DNA of 64,000 bases, taken from contig CAWDWG010000005.1 of the NCBI GenBank assembly GCA_963805985.1, positions 248,001-312,000 on the forward strand, written 5' to 3'. This DNA is from Bog-257 sp963805985 (GTDB lineage Bacteria > Acidobacteriota > Terriglobia > Terriglobales > Acidobacteriaceae). Below are positions 1-8,447 of this stretch, in pieces. The translations under genes and the position numbers were made by a program. The notes beneath the pieces are model-generated. The model was not told where the DNA came from and made no database searches. It saw only the letters and a list, made by a program, of their open reading frames with translations. How positions within the stretch are numbered: position 1 is the first letter of the stretch; each line of letters starts with the position of its first letter.

Positions 1-154
1 ACGCCAATATTGGGGGTCTGTACCCTGATGGACCCGGAGCCGCGGGTCGCGGGATCGCTATTGTCCTGAATCAGGTTGCCGCTGCCGTCGGCAGACGAAC
101 GGTGACGGTGAACTTATAGGTTCCGGCGCTGGTAACGAGAGTCAACGTACCGGC

Positions 155-1408
155 CTATTCCGCTGCCCCCGATGGAATACGTGGAACTGGGTGCAGGCAT
201 GATGGTCTGCTGCTGCGGGCTGCTCGTGCCGGCGAAAAAGCCGCGCATTTGACATTGGTCTCGCCGCTTCCACTGTTGTAGTCAATTTCTCCGGCGGTGA
301 TGTTGCCATTGCCGTCGGCGGTGAAGGCCCCCACCATGAGGACAGGCTGGCCGTTCTTGTATCCGATGAAGTCGAAGATGTAATTCCCGTTCAATGCGCC
401 GTTACCGACGCCGGCGATGTCGATGCTGAAGGCGGCGGTGGCGACGGCGGGAGGCATTTCCGAATCGGTGGTCTGAACCGTGAAGTTAAAGGTGCCGGCG
501 GCGGTGGGCGTACCGCTGACGGTACAGGTGGTGAGTTTGCTGGGCGTCAGGCAAGCGGGCGACATGGTGATTCCCGGAGGCATGGCGCCGCCGGAGCCGT
601 TATCGCAGGCGCCGTTGCTTTCCCGCACACACCAGGAATAAGGCGCGGTTCCGCCGGCCACCGACAACTGCTGATTGCCGTAGGGCACGTAGATTTCGCC
701 GGCCGGCAACGAAGCGGTGACGACGCCGAAGATCGACAGCATGATCTGGGCGGTGCCGCTCGATTGCGGAGACTCGGAGTCGGTGGCCTGGATGGTGAAC
801 GGGGTCAGAGATTGCGGGGTGGTCGGCGTGCCGGAGATGGTGCCGGTGGAGGGATCGATGGTCAGCCCGGCAGGCAGCGCGCCGCCGGAACCGTTGTCGC
901 AGGTGCCGCTGCTTTCCTGCACGCACCAGGTATAGGGCGCGATACCGCCCATAGCGGCGAAGGTTGCGGTGTACGGCTGACCGGGTGTTCCGGCGGGCAG
1001 ATTCAGAGTGCCCGCGGCGCAGGAGTTGCACGCGATGCTGATGGCTCCGGTGACGTCGAGAGTGAGCTGCTGGCTGGCGGTGTCGTTCTTCGAGTCCGTC
1101 ACCTGCGCGGTGAAGGTGAACTTACCGGCTTGCGTGGGCGTGCCGTTGATCAGGGCCTGCGCGCCGGTGAACATGAGCCCCTTCGGCAGACTTCCCTTGG
1201 TGATGGCCCAGGTGTAGGTACCAGAACCGCCGGAACCCTGAAGAATGAAGGTGTAAGGTTCGTTGACCGTGGCCTGCGTCAGGACCGTCGAAGTAATGGT
1301 CAGGGGCTGAGTGGGGTTGTTGTTGCCGCCACCGCCGCCGCCACAAGCAGCGAGAAACACGCTGATGATGAGTGCAAAAGATAACGCAAGAATCCTGGAA
1401 GACCGCAT
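155..1408 (-). CDS. Secreted lipoprotein with putative Ig (He_PIG-like) repeats, 3' end frame-broken
   Basis: The N-terminus MRSSRILALSFALIISVFLAAC is a lipoprotein signal with lipobox LAAC, followed by a Gly/Asn linker, so the product is probably an anchored envelope protein. Three Ig-like modules follow, each with the pattern PYTW...G.LP.GL......G.ISGTPT..G...F..Q.TDS, typical of He_PIG domains in acidobacteria. After them comes a block (NGNYIFDFIGYKNGQP, then FTADGNGNITAGEIDYN) that closes many such proteins. The start is supported by GAGGAG six bases upstream. Near 235-265 the reading frame turns to nonsense (FSPARAARSS). Plausible continuation (TLTLVTSAGTYKFTVTV, then DGSGNLIQDNSDP) is found in other frames down to base 1, so at least two indels are present. 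The function is unknown, probably adhesion or surface structure. Confidence 0.75.
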   Translation of the reverse strand: MRSSRILALSFALIISVFLAACGGGGGGNNNPTQPLTITSTVLTQATVNEPYTFILQGSGGSGTYTWAITKGSLPKGLMFTGAQALINGTPTQAGKFTFTAQVTDSKNDTASQQLTLDVTGAISIACNSCAAGTLNLPAGTPGQPYTATFAAMGGIAPYTWCVQESSGTCDNGSGGALPAGLTIDPSTGTISGTPTTPQSLTPFTIQATDSESPQSSGTAQIMLSIFGVVTASLPAGEIYVPYGNQQLSVAGGTAPYSWCVRESNGACDNGSGGAMPPGITMSPACLTPSKLTTCTVSGTPTAAGTFNFTVQTTDSEMPPAVATAAFSIDIAGVGNGALNGNYIFDFIGYKNGQPVLMVGAFTADGNGNITAGEIDYNSGSGETNVKCAAFSPARAARSSRPSCLHPVPRIPSGAAE

Positions 1409-1767
1409 CGTATCTCCTCGTGATGTGGAAGCAGTGCTCCGGCCAAGGCCAAAAGCTGGGAAACGGTAATGTCTCCGCGGCGACTTTCAGAGGCCTGCTG
1501 GTGCGTGCTGCGATGGTTCACAGGACGCGGCCTCTCGCCGTATCAGAGTTGGGGAACATCTTACATCTTCGTGGCGATTTTGGGGGAGGGAAATTGGCGG
1601 TTGGACCGATGTGGGCAGCCGTGCGAACGCTGCGCTCAGGATGGGTTCGGACACGACCGTAGCGCCGGCGTCCTCGCCGGCTGTAACGTGGGCCTCCGGC
1701 CCACGTCATGAGGCTGGCGGCGGGACGCCGCCAGGAAGCGGCGGAGGCCGGCGCTACGTCGGCGTGG
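1409..1767. other. Intergenic region with GC-rich palindromic repeat
   Basis: I see no gene here. The left part should hold the promoter of the lipoprotein gene on the minus strand. Bases 1660-1755 hold a compound palindrome (GTAGCGCCGGCG...CGCCGGC, GTGGGCCTCCGGCCCAC, GGCGGGACGCCGCC, GGAGGCCGGCGCTAC). This belongs to a family also present near 2885, 22483, 23522 and 63288. Confidence 0.6.
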
Positions 1768-2821
1768 TCAGCGCAGGATGGCGATTAGGGGCTTCTGCTT
1801 CTCGACGGCTTCGCCGATTTCTACCGCGTCGACGCTGGCGTTGCGTAGGTCGGTGAGGAGGCGGCCGGCGTCGGATGCGGCGACGGAGATGAGCAGGCCT
1901 CCGGCGGTTTGCGGATCATAAAGAAGAGTGAGCAGGTCGGGAGCAATGCCGTCTTCCGATTCGACGCAGCCTTCGGTGAATTGGCGGTTGGCCTTCAGGC
2001 CTCCGGGCACGTAGCCGTGTTGTACACACTCCAGCGCGCCGGGCAGCAGTGGCACTTGCGAGGCGCGAATGAGGAGGCTGACGCCGGAACCTTTGGCCAT
2101 CTCGCGCGCGTGGCCGATCAGGCCGAAGCCGGTGACGTCGGTCATGCTGTGCACGGCGAAGCTGCCGGCGGCGATGACTTCGGCTGCGGCTTTGTTCAGC
2201 GTCGTCATGGAATGCACGGCGGCGCGAATCCAGGTGAAGTCGGCTTCGCCGCGCTTGATGGCAGTGGAGATGACGCCGGTGCCGATCGCCTTGGTGAAGA
2301 TGAGACGATCGCCGGCCTGCGCGGCGCTGTTGGCCAGAATCTTCTGCGGATGAATCGTGCCGGTGACGGAGTAGCCGAGCTTCATCTCGTCATCGCGAAT
2401 GCTGTGGCCGCCGATGATGGTGCAGCCGGCCTCGACCATCTTCGACAGGCCGCCCGCCAGCATTTCTTCGAGCACCTTGGGATCGCCCTTGTCGGGGAAG
2501 CAGACGAGGGTGAGCGCGCTGATGGGCCGGCCGCCCATGGCGTAGATGTCGCTGAGCGAGTTGGTGGCGGCGATCTGGCCGAAGACGTATGGATCGTCGA
2601 CGATGGGGGTGAAGAAGTCGACAGTTTGGACGATGCGCGAGCTCGGGCGTGAGTTGATACACTCCGGCGTCGTCGGCGGTGTCGAAGCCGACCAGGACGT
2701 TGGGGTCATGTTGCCGGGCTAATTTCCCAAGCACCGAGTCCAGCACCGCCGGACTTAGCTTGCTGGCTCAACCGGCAGCTTTGACCATCTCCGTCAGACG
2801 AGGTGTTTTCGCGTCGGACAT
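1768..2821 (-). CDS. selD: Selenide, water dikinase SelD, itself a selenoprotein (in-frame UGA, one frameshift)
   Basis: SelD makes selenophosphate from selenide and ATP for selenocysteine and selenouridine synthesis. Reading from ATG at 2821 gives MSDAKTPRLTEMVKAAG, then TGA (2770-2768), then ASKLSPAVLDSVLGKL. The UGA falls where E. coli SelD has its catalytic Cys17, and the following Lys matches the essential Lys20, so UGA is read as Sec18. The body is typical: VGFDTADDAGVYQL, TVDFFTPIVDDPYVFG, SDIYAMGGRP, GGHSIRD, VTGFGLIGHA, DPQTAGGLL. The total of about 350 residues fits the family. Around 2635-2645 one extra base separates the N-terminal frame (QLTPE) from the body frame (SRIVQTVDFF); this may be an assembly error or a lesion. 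Automated calling would start inside the gene and lose both parts. No strong ribosome site is seen. Confidence 0.9.
2740..2770 (-). promoter_or_regulatory. Selenocysteine UGA codon with candidate bacterial SECIS hairpin in selD
   Basis: The UGA is at 2770-2768. Starting two bases after it, CCAGCA pairs perfectly with UGCUGG sixteen bases further on. The enclosed loop can form two inner G-C pairs and exposes an apical stretch containing GU. This position and geometry match bacterial SECIS elements that lie immediately 3' of the codon and bind SelB. The fold was read by eye, not computed. Confidence 0.6.
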
Positions 2822-2884
2822 GCTGAGTCAATTCTAGAAGAGATTCGAGAAGCAGTTTCAAGTTTCGAGTTTCCAGTTTGAGTC

Positions 2885-2945
2885 AGTTCAAGAACGGGTG
2901 GCGGCAGGATGCCGCCACGACAGCCGGCCGGAGGCCGGCGCTACA
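2885..2945. repeat. Dispersed GC-rich palindrome (GTAGCGCCGGCC family)
   Basis: GTGGCGGCAGGATGCCGCCAC is followed by CAGCCGGCCGGAGGCCGGCGC, two adjacent hairpins. It is the same family as the copies at 1660, 22483, 23522 and 63288. It lies between selD and the antitoxin gene. Confidence 0.7.
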
Positions 2946-2977
2946 AGCTCGGAGGAGGAGGACGGTATAATCACGCC

Positions 2978-3268
2978 ATGGCTAACCTGGTGATCCATGT
3001 CTCGGAAGAAGAAGCCGCCCGCGACTTCGCCGGGCTCATGGCCCGGGTACGCGCGGGTGCGGAGGTCGTCATCGAGAGCGACACGCATCCGGCAGCGGTT
3101 CTCCGCGCGGCAGCTCCGCCGCGGCGGTCCATTTCAGAATCGATCGCGATGGCCGAGGCGCGCACCAAGGAAATGGGCTACAAGCCGGTCATGGACGCCG
3201 GATTCGCCGCCGATCCGGAAGAGATCATCCGCAACCGTAAGGCGCGGGAGATCTCGACATGGGACTGA
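2978..3268 (+). CDS. Type II antitoxin (Phd/VapB-like), orphaned
   Basis: The 96-residue product begins MANLVIHVSEEEAARDF and continues with LMARVRAGAEVVIES, then PAAVLRAAA. This is the beta-strand/helix layout of Phd/YefM-type antitoxins that bind operator DNA and neutralise a partner toxin. The C-terminal helix region (SISESIAMAEARTKEMG, then DPEEIIRNRK) would wrap the toxin. ATG at 2978 is chosen because the family starts at this strand. The stop overlaps the ATG of a destroyed PIN-domain reading frame, so this was an antitoxin-toxin operon whose toxin is gone. It would be a VapB-type antitoxin if the remnant is VapC. Confidence 0.7.
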   Translation: MANLVIHVSEEEAARDFAGLMARVRAGAEVVIESDTHPAAVLRAAAPPRRSISESIAMAEARTKEMGYKPVMDAGFAADPEEIIRNRKAREISTWD

Positions 3269-3308
3269 CACCCTGGGCCTGATCCTCGATACCAGCATCC
3301 TGACAAGT
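3259..3308 (+). pseudogene. Remnant of VapC-like PIN-domain toxin
   Basis: ATG at 3259 overlaps the antitoxin stop but stops after seven codons (MGLTPWA). In another frame the sequence reads LGLILDTSILT, the classic first strand of PIN-domain ribonucleases with its catalytic Asp. After this it runs into unrelated sequence. Only about 11 residues remain, so no active toxin is made. Confidence 0.55.
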
Positions 3309-3396
3309 TTCAAACCAGCCGATTTTGAAACTCGAAACTTGAAACTGGTTTTTAATCTCCCACATTGTGGGATGTGCCACATTGTGGGATTCGTGT

Positions 3397-4084
3397 TTAT
3401 GGGACGCTGAAGACTGCGCCTTCGGGGATGGTGGCGCTGTTGCGGCGGCCCTGGTAGATGTAGGTCACGCTTAACGTCTTGCTGATGCCGTAGGCGGGGT
3501 CGCCGAGGTTCTGCGGGTTGGCCTTCACCGAGATGCGATTGTTGCGCACGTATCCCTGTAAGCGATTGGTGACATCCGAAGTCTGGCGGCCCGGCGCCCC
3601 ATGTGGCCGAGACGATGTTCAGGCCATAGTTGTTGCCGGGCTGATTGCCGCCTCCACCCCATCCCGGCTGATTGCCGTTCCACCAGGACGGCGGGCGGCC
3701 GCCCCAGCTGGGAGCGGGCGCGCCGCTGAACATCGCGGTGTTCAGAATCGCTCCATCCTTATAGTGGAAGTCGCGGACTTTGCCGGCGGAGTCGCGGGCG
3801 ACGATGCGCAGCGTCTTGTTCATGCCGGGCGCGGGATTGGCGCCCATGGTGCCGCTGTTGATCTGGAAGTTGGGACCGTTGACGCGCTGGCGGAGTGTGC
3901 TGGTGACGTCCTGACGCTGGTTGCCGGCGCCGTAGTCGGCGCTCTGCACCCACCAGGTTTGCTGGGCGGCGGCGGTGGTGACGAGGAAGAGTGTAATTGC
4001 GACGACTGAGCCCAGGTTAGGCCAACGGAAGGCCGAACCCTTCGGCAAACTCAGGGCAGGCTCTGGGGCACCGGAAATATTCAT
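3397..4084 (-). CDS. Secreted protein with two DUF3395-like domains (frameshifted)
   Basis: The N-terminal hydrophobic segment (VVAITLFLVTTAAAQ) is a signal peptide. The mature part has one domain starting WWVQSADYGAGNQRQDVTS and ending KVRDFHYKDGAILN, a Trp/Gly-rich linker (WGGRPPSWWNGNQPGWGGGG), and a second domain. The second domain is recovered only by removing one G near 3600: SATWGAGRQTSDVTNRL, VKANPQNLGDPAYGISKTL, RRNSATIPEGAVFSVP, stop at 3397. Both halves resemble the DUF3395 domain found at the C-terminus of some DnaJ-like proteins, here in an exported form. The stretch encoding PALSLPKG near the start resembles an inserted repeat. The frame break may be a sequencing error. Function unknown. 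Confidence 0.65.
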
Positions 4085-4317
4085 GGGAAGTCTCACGTTG
4101 TGGGATGCGCGGTAGTGTACTACAGCAGCTGTCAGCTCTCGGCTGTCAGCTGTCAGTGCAGACGTTGGGAGAGGTCTTGTATTCGAAAATCCCCACTCAA
4201 GGCCAAAAGACGGCCTTGAATGGGGCACGCGTGCACTTGATAACTCCGACGGGCCCAGGTCTGGAAAGGCGCCAGACCTAGGGCACACGTTTCATTTCCA
4301 CTTCTTCACGAAAACCT

Positions 4318-6378
4318 TCACCGCTCTGGGTAGCTGCCAGACAGCAGCGCGGGATGGGCGCCGCGCGCGATGGTGATGCCGAAAGACGCGGAGGCGCTGA
4401 CGGGCGGATTCTCGGCGTCGCTGACTTGGACGGTAAAGTTCGCCGCGCCGGGGACGAGCGGAGTGCCGCTGATGGCTCCGTTGATGGAGTTGAGGTGGAG
4501 ACCGGGCGGCAGGCTGCCGGAGGAGACGCTCCACGTATAAGGATAGACGCCGCCGATGGCGTTGAGCGACGCGGTGTAAGGCGAGCCGGTGGTCCCGTTG
4601 GGCAAGGCAGCGGTGGTGATGCTCAACGAAACCGCGGCGCCGATGGTGATGCTGAGCGGTTGGGTTGCGGTAGCGGCGGGATGCTCGGAGTCGGAGGCAT
4701 GGACGGTGAGGTTCCAGGTGCCCGCGCCGGTGGGCGTGCCGCTGAGGACGCCAGTGCTGGAGTTGAGATTGAGACCCTGCGGCAGAGCGCCCTGGGTGAT
4801 GCTCCAGGTGTAAGGAGTGACGCCGCCGGTGGCCGCCAGCGCGGTGTTGTAGGGCGAGTTCTGCGTACCCGTGGGCAGCGACGTGGTGGTGATGGTGAGC
4901 TGCGAGAGTGAGGTGCCTACGTTGATCGAGAGGCCGGTGCTGATTTTGATGGGTTGCGCTTCGGAGTCGGTGACCTGCACGGTGAAAGCCGAATCGCCGG
5001 CGACGGTGGGCGTGCCGGAGATCAGGCCGGTTTGCGAACTGAGTGTGAGGCCGTTGGGCAGCGAGCCGGAGGTGATGCTCCAGGAATAAGGTTGGACGCC
5101 GCCGGCGGCAGCGAGCGTGGTGCTGTAGCCGTAGCTCAGCGTGGCGTTCGGAAGCGCAGCGGTGGTGATGGTCAGCGGCTGCACCGGCGCGAAGTAACTG
5201 AAGATATCCATGATGAGGTTGGTGGAATTGAAGGCGTAGGCGTCGATGTCGCCGTTGAGCGTGGGCACGATGGCCATGTTGGAAGTGACCGCGCCATCGT
5301 AGGCGTTCAGGGTGGAGACGACGGGCATGCTTTCCGCATCAGGCCACAAGCTGAGATAACCCATGGGGCCGTGCTGCGGGACGACGGTCGCGTTGAAGAC
5401 GTAGGCCTGCGCGGCGGGGACATGGCAAACGCTGCTGAGAATGTTGACCGGAATCATGCCGCTGAAAGCGCCGCTGCCGTTGGGCGGACGCGTGTCGAGA
5501 ACGCGGCAGGGGGTGATGGGATAGAGCGAGAGACCGGGAAGGCTGGCATTGATGGACGAGAAGTAGCCATTGATGTCGATGATGAGGTCGGTGGCGTCGC
5601 TGGCGTAGACGCTGATGGCGCCGCTGGTGCCGGCGGGCACGAGAGCAGCGTTGGCCACGACCGTTCCGGTGGGCGCGTTGAGCGTGGAGACGATCGGCAT
5701 CTGCGATTCGCCGGTGGGCCAGACGGTGAGATAGCCGAGCTTGGTTTTGGGAATGACGGTGAAGTTCAGCGAGTAGGCCTGCGCGTTGTCAGGAACGTTG
5801 CAGGCGCTGGCGAGGATGGGGAAGGCGCGCTGCTGGCCTTTGGTCATCGCGGGACCGCCGAGCGGGCCGGTTGCGCCGCGCGTGTCGGCAACGCGGCAGG
5901 GCGTGAGCGGGAAGAAGCCTTGCGTCGACGTGGAGGCGGGCGCGAAGTAGCCATCGATGTCGAGAATGACGTCGGTCTTGTCGGTGACGTAGACACTGAC
6001 CGCGCCGTTGGTGCCGGCGGGAATGATGGCGGCGTTGGCCTTGATGCGGCCGTCGGAGTTCAAGGTGGAGACGACCGGCTGCGTCTGGCCCGTCGGCCAG
6101 GCGGTGAGGAAGTTAAGCTTGCCGCTCGGGGCGACGGTGACGTTGAGCGAATACGCCGCGGCGCTGCTGGGAATGTTGCACGCGCCCTGCGGAATGGCGA
6201 AGCTGCGCGAGGAGTTGGCGCCCATCACCGGGCCGCCGAAGGGACCGGTGGCGCCGCGGGTGTCGACCACGCGGCAGGGAGGAACGTTGACGAATTGCAG
6301 CGCGGTTTGCGCGTGCAGCGAAACGGTGAGGAGAACAAAGATGAGGAACAGCCACGGGGCTCGGGTGCCGGAGGACAT
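4318..6378 (-). CDS. Secreted protein with three PCRV.DTR domains and three He_PIG Ig-like domains, C-terminally truncated
   Basis: The start at 6378 gives MSSGTRAPWLFLIFVLLTV, a signal peptide, with AAGGAG seven bases upstream; the longer frame to 6480 lacks a ribosome site. Three repeats of about 130 residues each begin with PCRVVDTRGATGP, PCRVADTRGATGP or PCRVLDTRPPNGS and end with D(V/L)I.DI.GYF. Three He_PIG-type domains follow (PYSWSITSGSLPNGL, PYTWSITQGALPQGL, PYTWSVSSGSLPPGL). The protein ends LLSGSYPER where relatives usually continue into a long terminal domain (compare NGNYIFDFIGY in the first gene of the window), so the tail was probably lost. Likely an extracellular adhesion or matrix protein. 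Confidence 0.75.
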   Translation of the reverse strand: MSSGTRAPWLFLIFVLLTVSLHAQTALQFVNVPPCRVVDTRGATGPFGGPVMGANSSRSFAIPQGACNIPSSAAAYSLNVTVAPSGKLNFLTAWPTGQTQPVVSTLNSDGRIKANAAIIPAGTNGAVSVYVTDKTDVILDIDGYFAPASTSTQGFFPLTPCRVADTRGATGPLGGPAMTKGQQRAFPILASACNVPDNAQAYSLNFTVIPKTKLGYLTVWPTGESQMPIVSTLNAPTGTVVANAALVPAGTSGAISVYASDATDLIIDINGYFSSINASLPGLSLYPITPCRVLDTRPPNGSGAFSGMIPVNILSSVCHVPAAQAYVFNATVVPQHGPMGYLSLWPDAESMPVVSTLNAYDGAVTSNMAIVPTLNGDIDAYAFNSTNLIMDIFSYFAPVQPLTITTAALPNATLSYGYSTTLAAAGGVQPYSWSITSGSLPNGLTLSSQTGLISGTPTVAGDSAFTVQVTDSEAQPIKISTGLSINVGTSLSQLTITTTSLPTGTQNSPYNTALAATGGVTPYTWSITQGALPQGLNLNSSTGVLSGTPTGAGTWNLTVHASDSEHPAATATQPLSITIGAAVSLSITTAALPNGTTGSPYTASLNAIGGVYPYTWSVSSGSLPPGLHLNSINGAISGTPLVPGAANFTVQVSDAENPPVSASASFGITIARGAHPALLSGSYPER

Positions 6379-6699
6379 GGTGCGCTCCTTGTACCTGGTT
6401 GGCGCAACGGGGGTGGACCGATTGGGCCGCGACAGGATGGCCGGGCGGCGACAGGTCACACCGGCCATGTTCAAGAACATTGTTCAGCGAGGCGGGCGGG
6501 GAGGGTTAGAGGTGGGTGCACAGAGGGATGTGACTACGTTCGGGAATGGGGAGGGTGCCGGAACGGCACGGCAGTGTTCGGTTGTCAGTTGTCGGTTGTC
6601 AGTGATGCGAATCGACATATGTGGGAATTGGCAGGGTAATAGGGGTCCTTCGACTGCGCTCAGGATGACACATCATTAATGTTCCGTACTATGTTGGCC
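6379..6699. other. Intergenic region with heptamer repeats
   Basis: It contains the promoter side of the gene ending at 6378 and a short tract at 6578-6606 built from the degenerate heptamer TTGTCAG/TTGTCGG. A short CTTCGACTGCGCTCAGGATGACA element lies near 6650. I see no gene. Confidence 0.5.
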
Positions 6700-7065
6700 T
6701 TAGGCGCGGACTTGGGCGAGGATGGAGTGGATGGTGTTCAAGGTGTGCTGGGCGGAGAAGATTTCCTTTAGCTTGTCTTTGAACTCGGCTTCGGATTTGA
6801 GCTGGTAGGTATTGTTGAGATGTCGGATGGTCAGCGGATAGAAGTTGACCTGGTGCGTTACCTGGAATAGTTCGTAGCGATAGGAGAGCGTTGGAGCGAG
6901 TAGAAAGAACGAGTGGATGAATAGGTTGCCGGTAGTCTGGCTGGTGATTTCACCTTTCACTAATTCCTTGGTTTTCTCGCCGAGCAGGGCGGCTTGCCGC
7001 TTAAGGATAGAGATAGGTGTGACCAGGTTCGAGTCGGCAATGTTAGTTGGCCAAAGATCGTCCAT
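6700..7065 (-). CDS. Hypothetical protein, 121 residues
   Basis: I do not recognise a family. The product is predicted soluble with a helical first half (SILKRQAALLGEKTKELVKGEI), a central beta-like part (LAPTLSYRYELFQVTHQVNFYP) and a helical end (SEAEFKDKLKEIFSAQHT). The coding sequence is visibly richer in A+T than its neighbours and is bracketed by TTGTCAG heptamer tracts (6578-6606 and 7070-7100), which suggests acquisition from elsewhere. ATG at 7065 is the only good start, but no Shine-Dalgarno sequence is evident. Confidence 0.6.
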   Translation of the reverse strand: MDDLWPTNIADSNLVTPISILKRQAALLGEKTKELVKGEITSQTTGNLFIHSFFLLAPTLSYRYELFQVTHQVNFYPLTIRHLNNTYQLKSEAEFKDKLKEIFSAQHTLNTIHSILAQVRA

Positions 7066-7174
7066 AACACAGTTGTCAGTTGCCGGTTGTCAGTTGTCAG
7101 CCAAAGCTAGCGATTCGCTATAGTCAAACACCTGGAATTAACTGGCCCTGGTCCCCGATCCCTAATCCCTGCCT

Positions 7175-7984
7175 TCAGAAATCTACCTCCAGCACTAGCG
7201 GCAGGTGGTCGGAGGCGATAGTTTTATCGGGACAGCCATCTTCCTTTATCAGCGAGACGCCGTCCACTTCGGTCACTATGCGCAGCTGCTCATGCTGGAA
7301 ACCTTTGAGCAGCTCGGGACGCAGCAGCACCTGATCGAAGATATTCCAAAAATAGCAGAGCGGCTCGGACGAGTCATAGTAAAAAGTTCCGGCGGCGCCG
7401 GCGCGATCGCCGAAGTGACTCCACATGGGATTGTAGAAGAACTTGTAGTTTTCCTGCTGCACTTTGCGCGTGGCGCGGGCGGCGACGTGGCGGCTCATGA
7501 CGGCGTGCAGGCCTCCGCGGGCGGCGACCATGCCGCTCTCGAAGGGATTCATGTTGAGATCGCCGATGACGATGGTGCGCTGGTGGCCCTCGTGGAGCTC
7601 GGCCTGCTCGATAAGCCGCGCCAGATGCACCGATTCGAAGACCTGGTCGCCTTCGCCGAACCCCATTTTGCTGGGCAGATGCGCGGAGACCACGGTGACC
7701 TTGGCGCGCGCCGGCAGATCGAGACGGCGAATGGAGATGCGATGGCTCTCCAGAATGGCGGGGAACAGGCTGGGCTGGAAGCGCGTGAACAGCGAGATGT
7801 GGCCGCACTCGCCGGGGACGTAGTGATAGTGTTGCGGCGCGTCGTTGATCTCTTCCAGGAAGCGCGCAGTGTGCAGCGCCGACTCGGCCAGGATGATGAC
7901 GTCGACATTCTCCAGCCGGGCCAGCCGGCAGACCAGGTCGCGGCGCTCGGATTTATTCAAGTTCCAGAAGAGAAACTTGGGCAT
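7175..7984 (-). CDS. Endonuclease/exonuclease/phosphatase (EEP) family protein
   Basis: The 269-residue protein carries the EEP-family signature residues in order: FLFWNLN at the N-terminus (metal-orienting Asn), IILAES (metal-binding Glu), VVSAHLPSK, VIGDLNMNPFE (catalytic Asp and Asn), and ASDHLPLV (catalytic Asp-His). The fold hydrolyses phosphodiester or phosphomonoester bonds with Mg2+, in DNA repair nucleases or phospholipid and nucleotide phosphatases; the substrate cannot be told. No signal peptide is seen. ATG at 7984 is preferred over TTG at 7999 because it begins right before the first strand. Confidence 0.85.
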   Translation of the reverse strand: MPKFLFWNLNKSERRDLVCRLARLENVDVIILAESALHTARFLEEINDAPQHYHYVPGECGHISLFTRFQPSLFPAILESHRISIRRLDLPARAKVTVVSAHLPSKMGFGEGDQVFESVHLARLIEQAELHEGHQRTIVIGDLNMNPFESGMVAARGGLHAVMSRHVAARATRKVQQENYKFFYNPMWSHFGDRAGAAGTFYYDSSEPLCYFWNIFDQVLLRPELLKGFQHEQLRIVTEVDGVSLIKEDGCPDKTIASDHLPLVLEVDF

Positions 7985-8447
7985 GGAGGCAGTGGCCAAT
8001 GCTCAGTCGGCGATTGTCAGTGTCTCATGAGTCGCTTCGATGATGAAGCGAAACGGGCATCGCAGGCTGCTAATGTACACGCTTCGCCTCTCTACATTGA
8101 CTTTCGATATTTATTCGCCTAAGTTGGAGCTGGCGATTCGGCTGTTAACGCCGATCTGCTGTTCAGATTTCCGACGGCCCGGCACCGCAGTAATGCAGGA
8201 CGGGCCGCGTTTTGCACAAAAGATGTGCGTTGCTTCGACTTGGCGGGTGCGCTCGCAAGGCAGCAAGCACCGATGGAAATCTCCACGTCGTCGGGCTGCG
8301 CTGCACCATTTGCTGGCACCCCCCTGTGGGCGGCGTGGAAATCGAGCCTAAGTTGTTGGATTATAACGGCCGGGGAAGTTCAGATCTGTGGATGCGCAAA
8401 CCCACAACTCGTGAAATTCTATCAGCCGCTTTCCTTGACCAGTTGAC
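7985..8447. other. Intergenic region, no gene recognised
   Basis: No convincing coding frame or RNA is visible. The region precedes the plus-strand cassette starting at 8448 and should hold its promoter, but no clear boxes could be assigned. Confidence 0.4.

Noticed and set aside
4954..6639. Long plus-strand open frame (561 codons) opposite the PCRV.DTR gene
   Set aside because: Gly/Arg/Asp-rich translation without domain features; it mirrors the codon bias of the real minus-strand gene.
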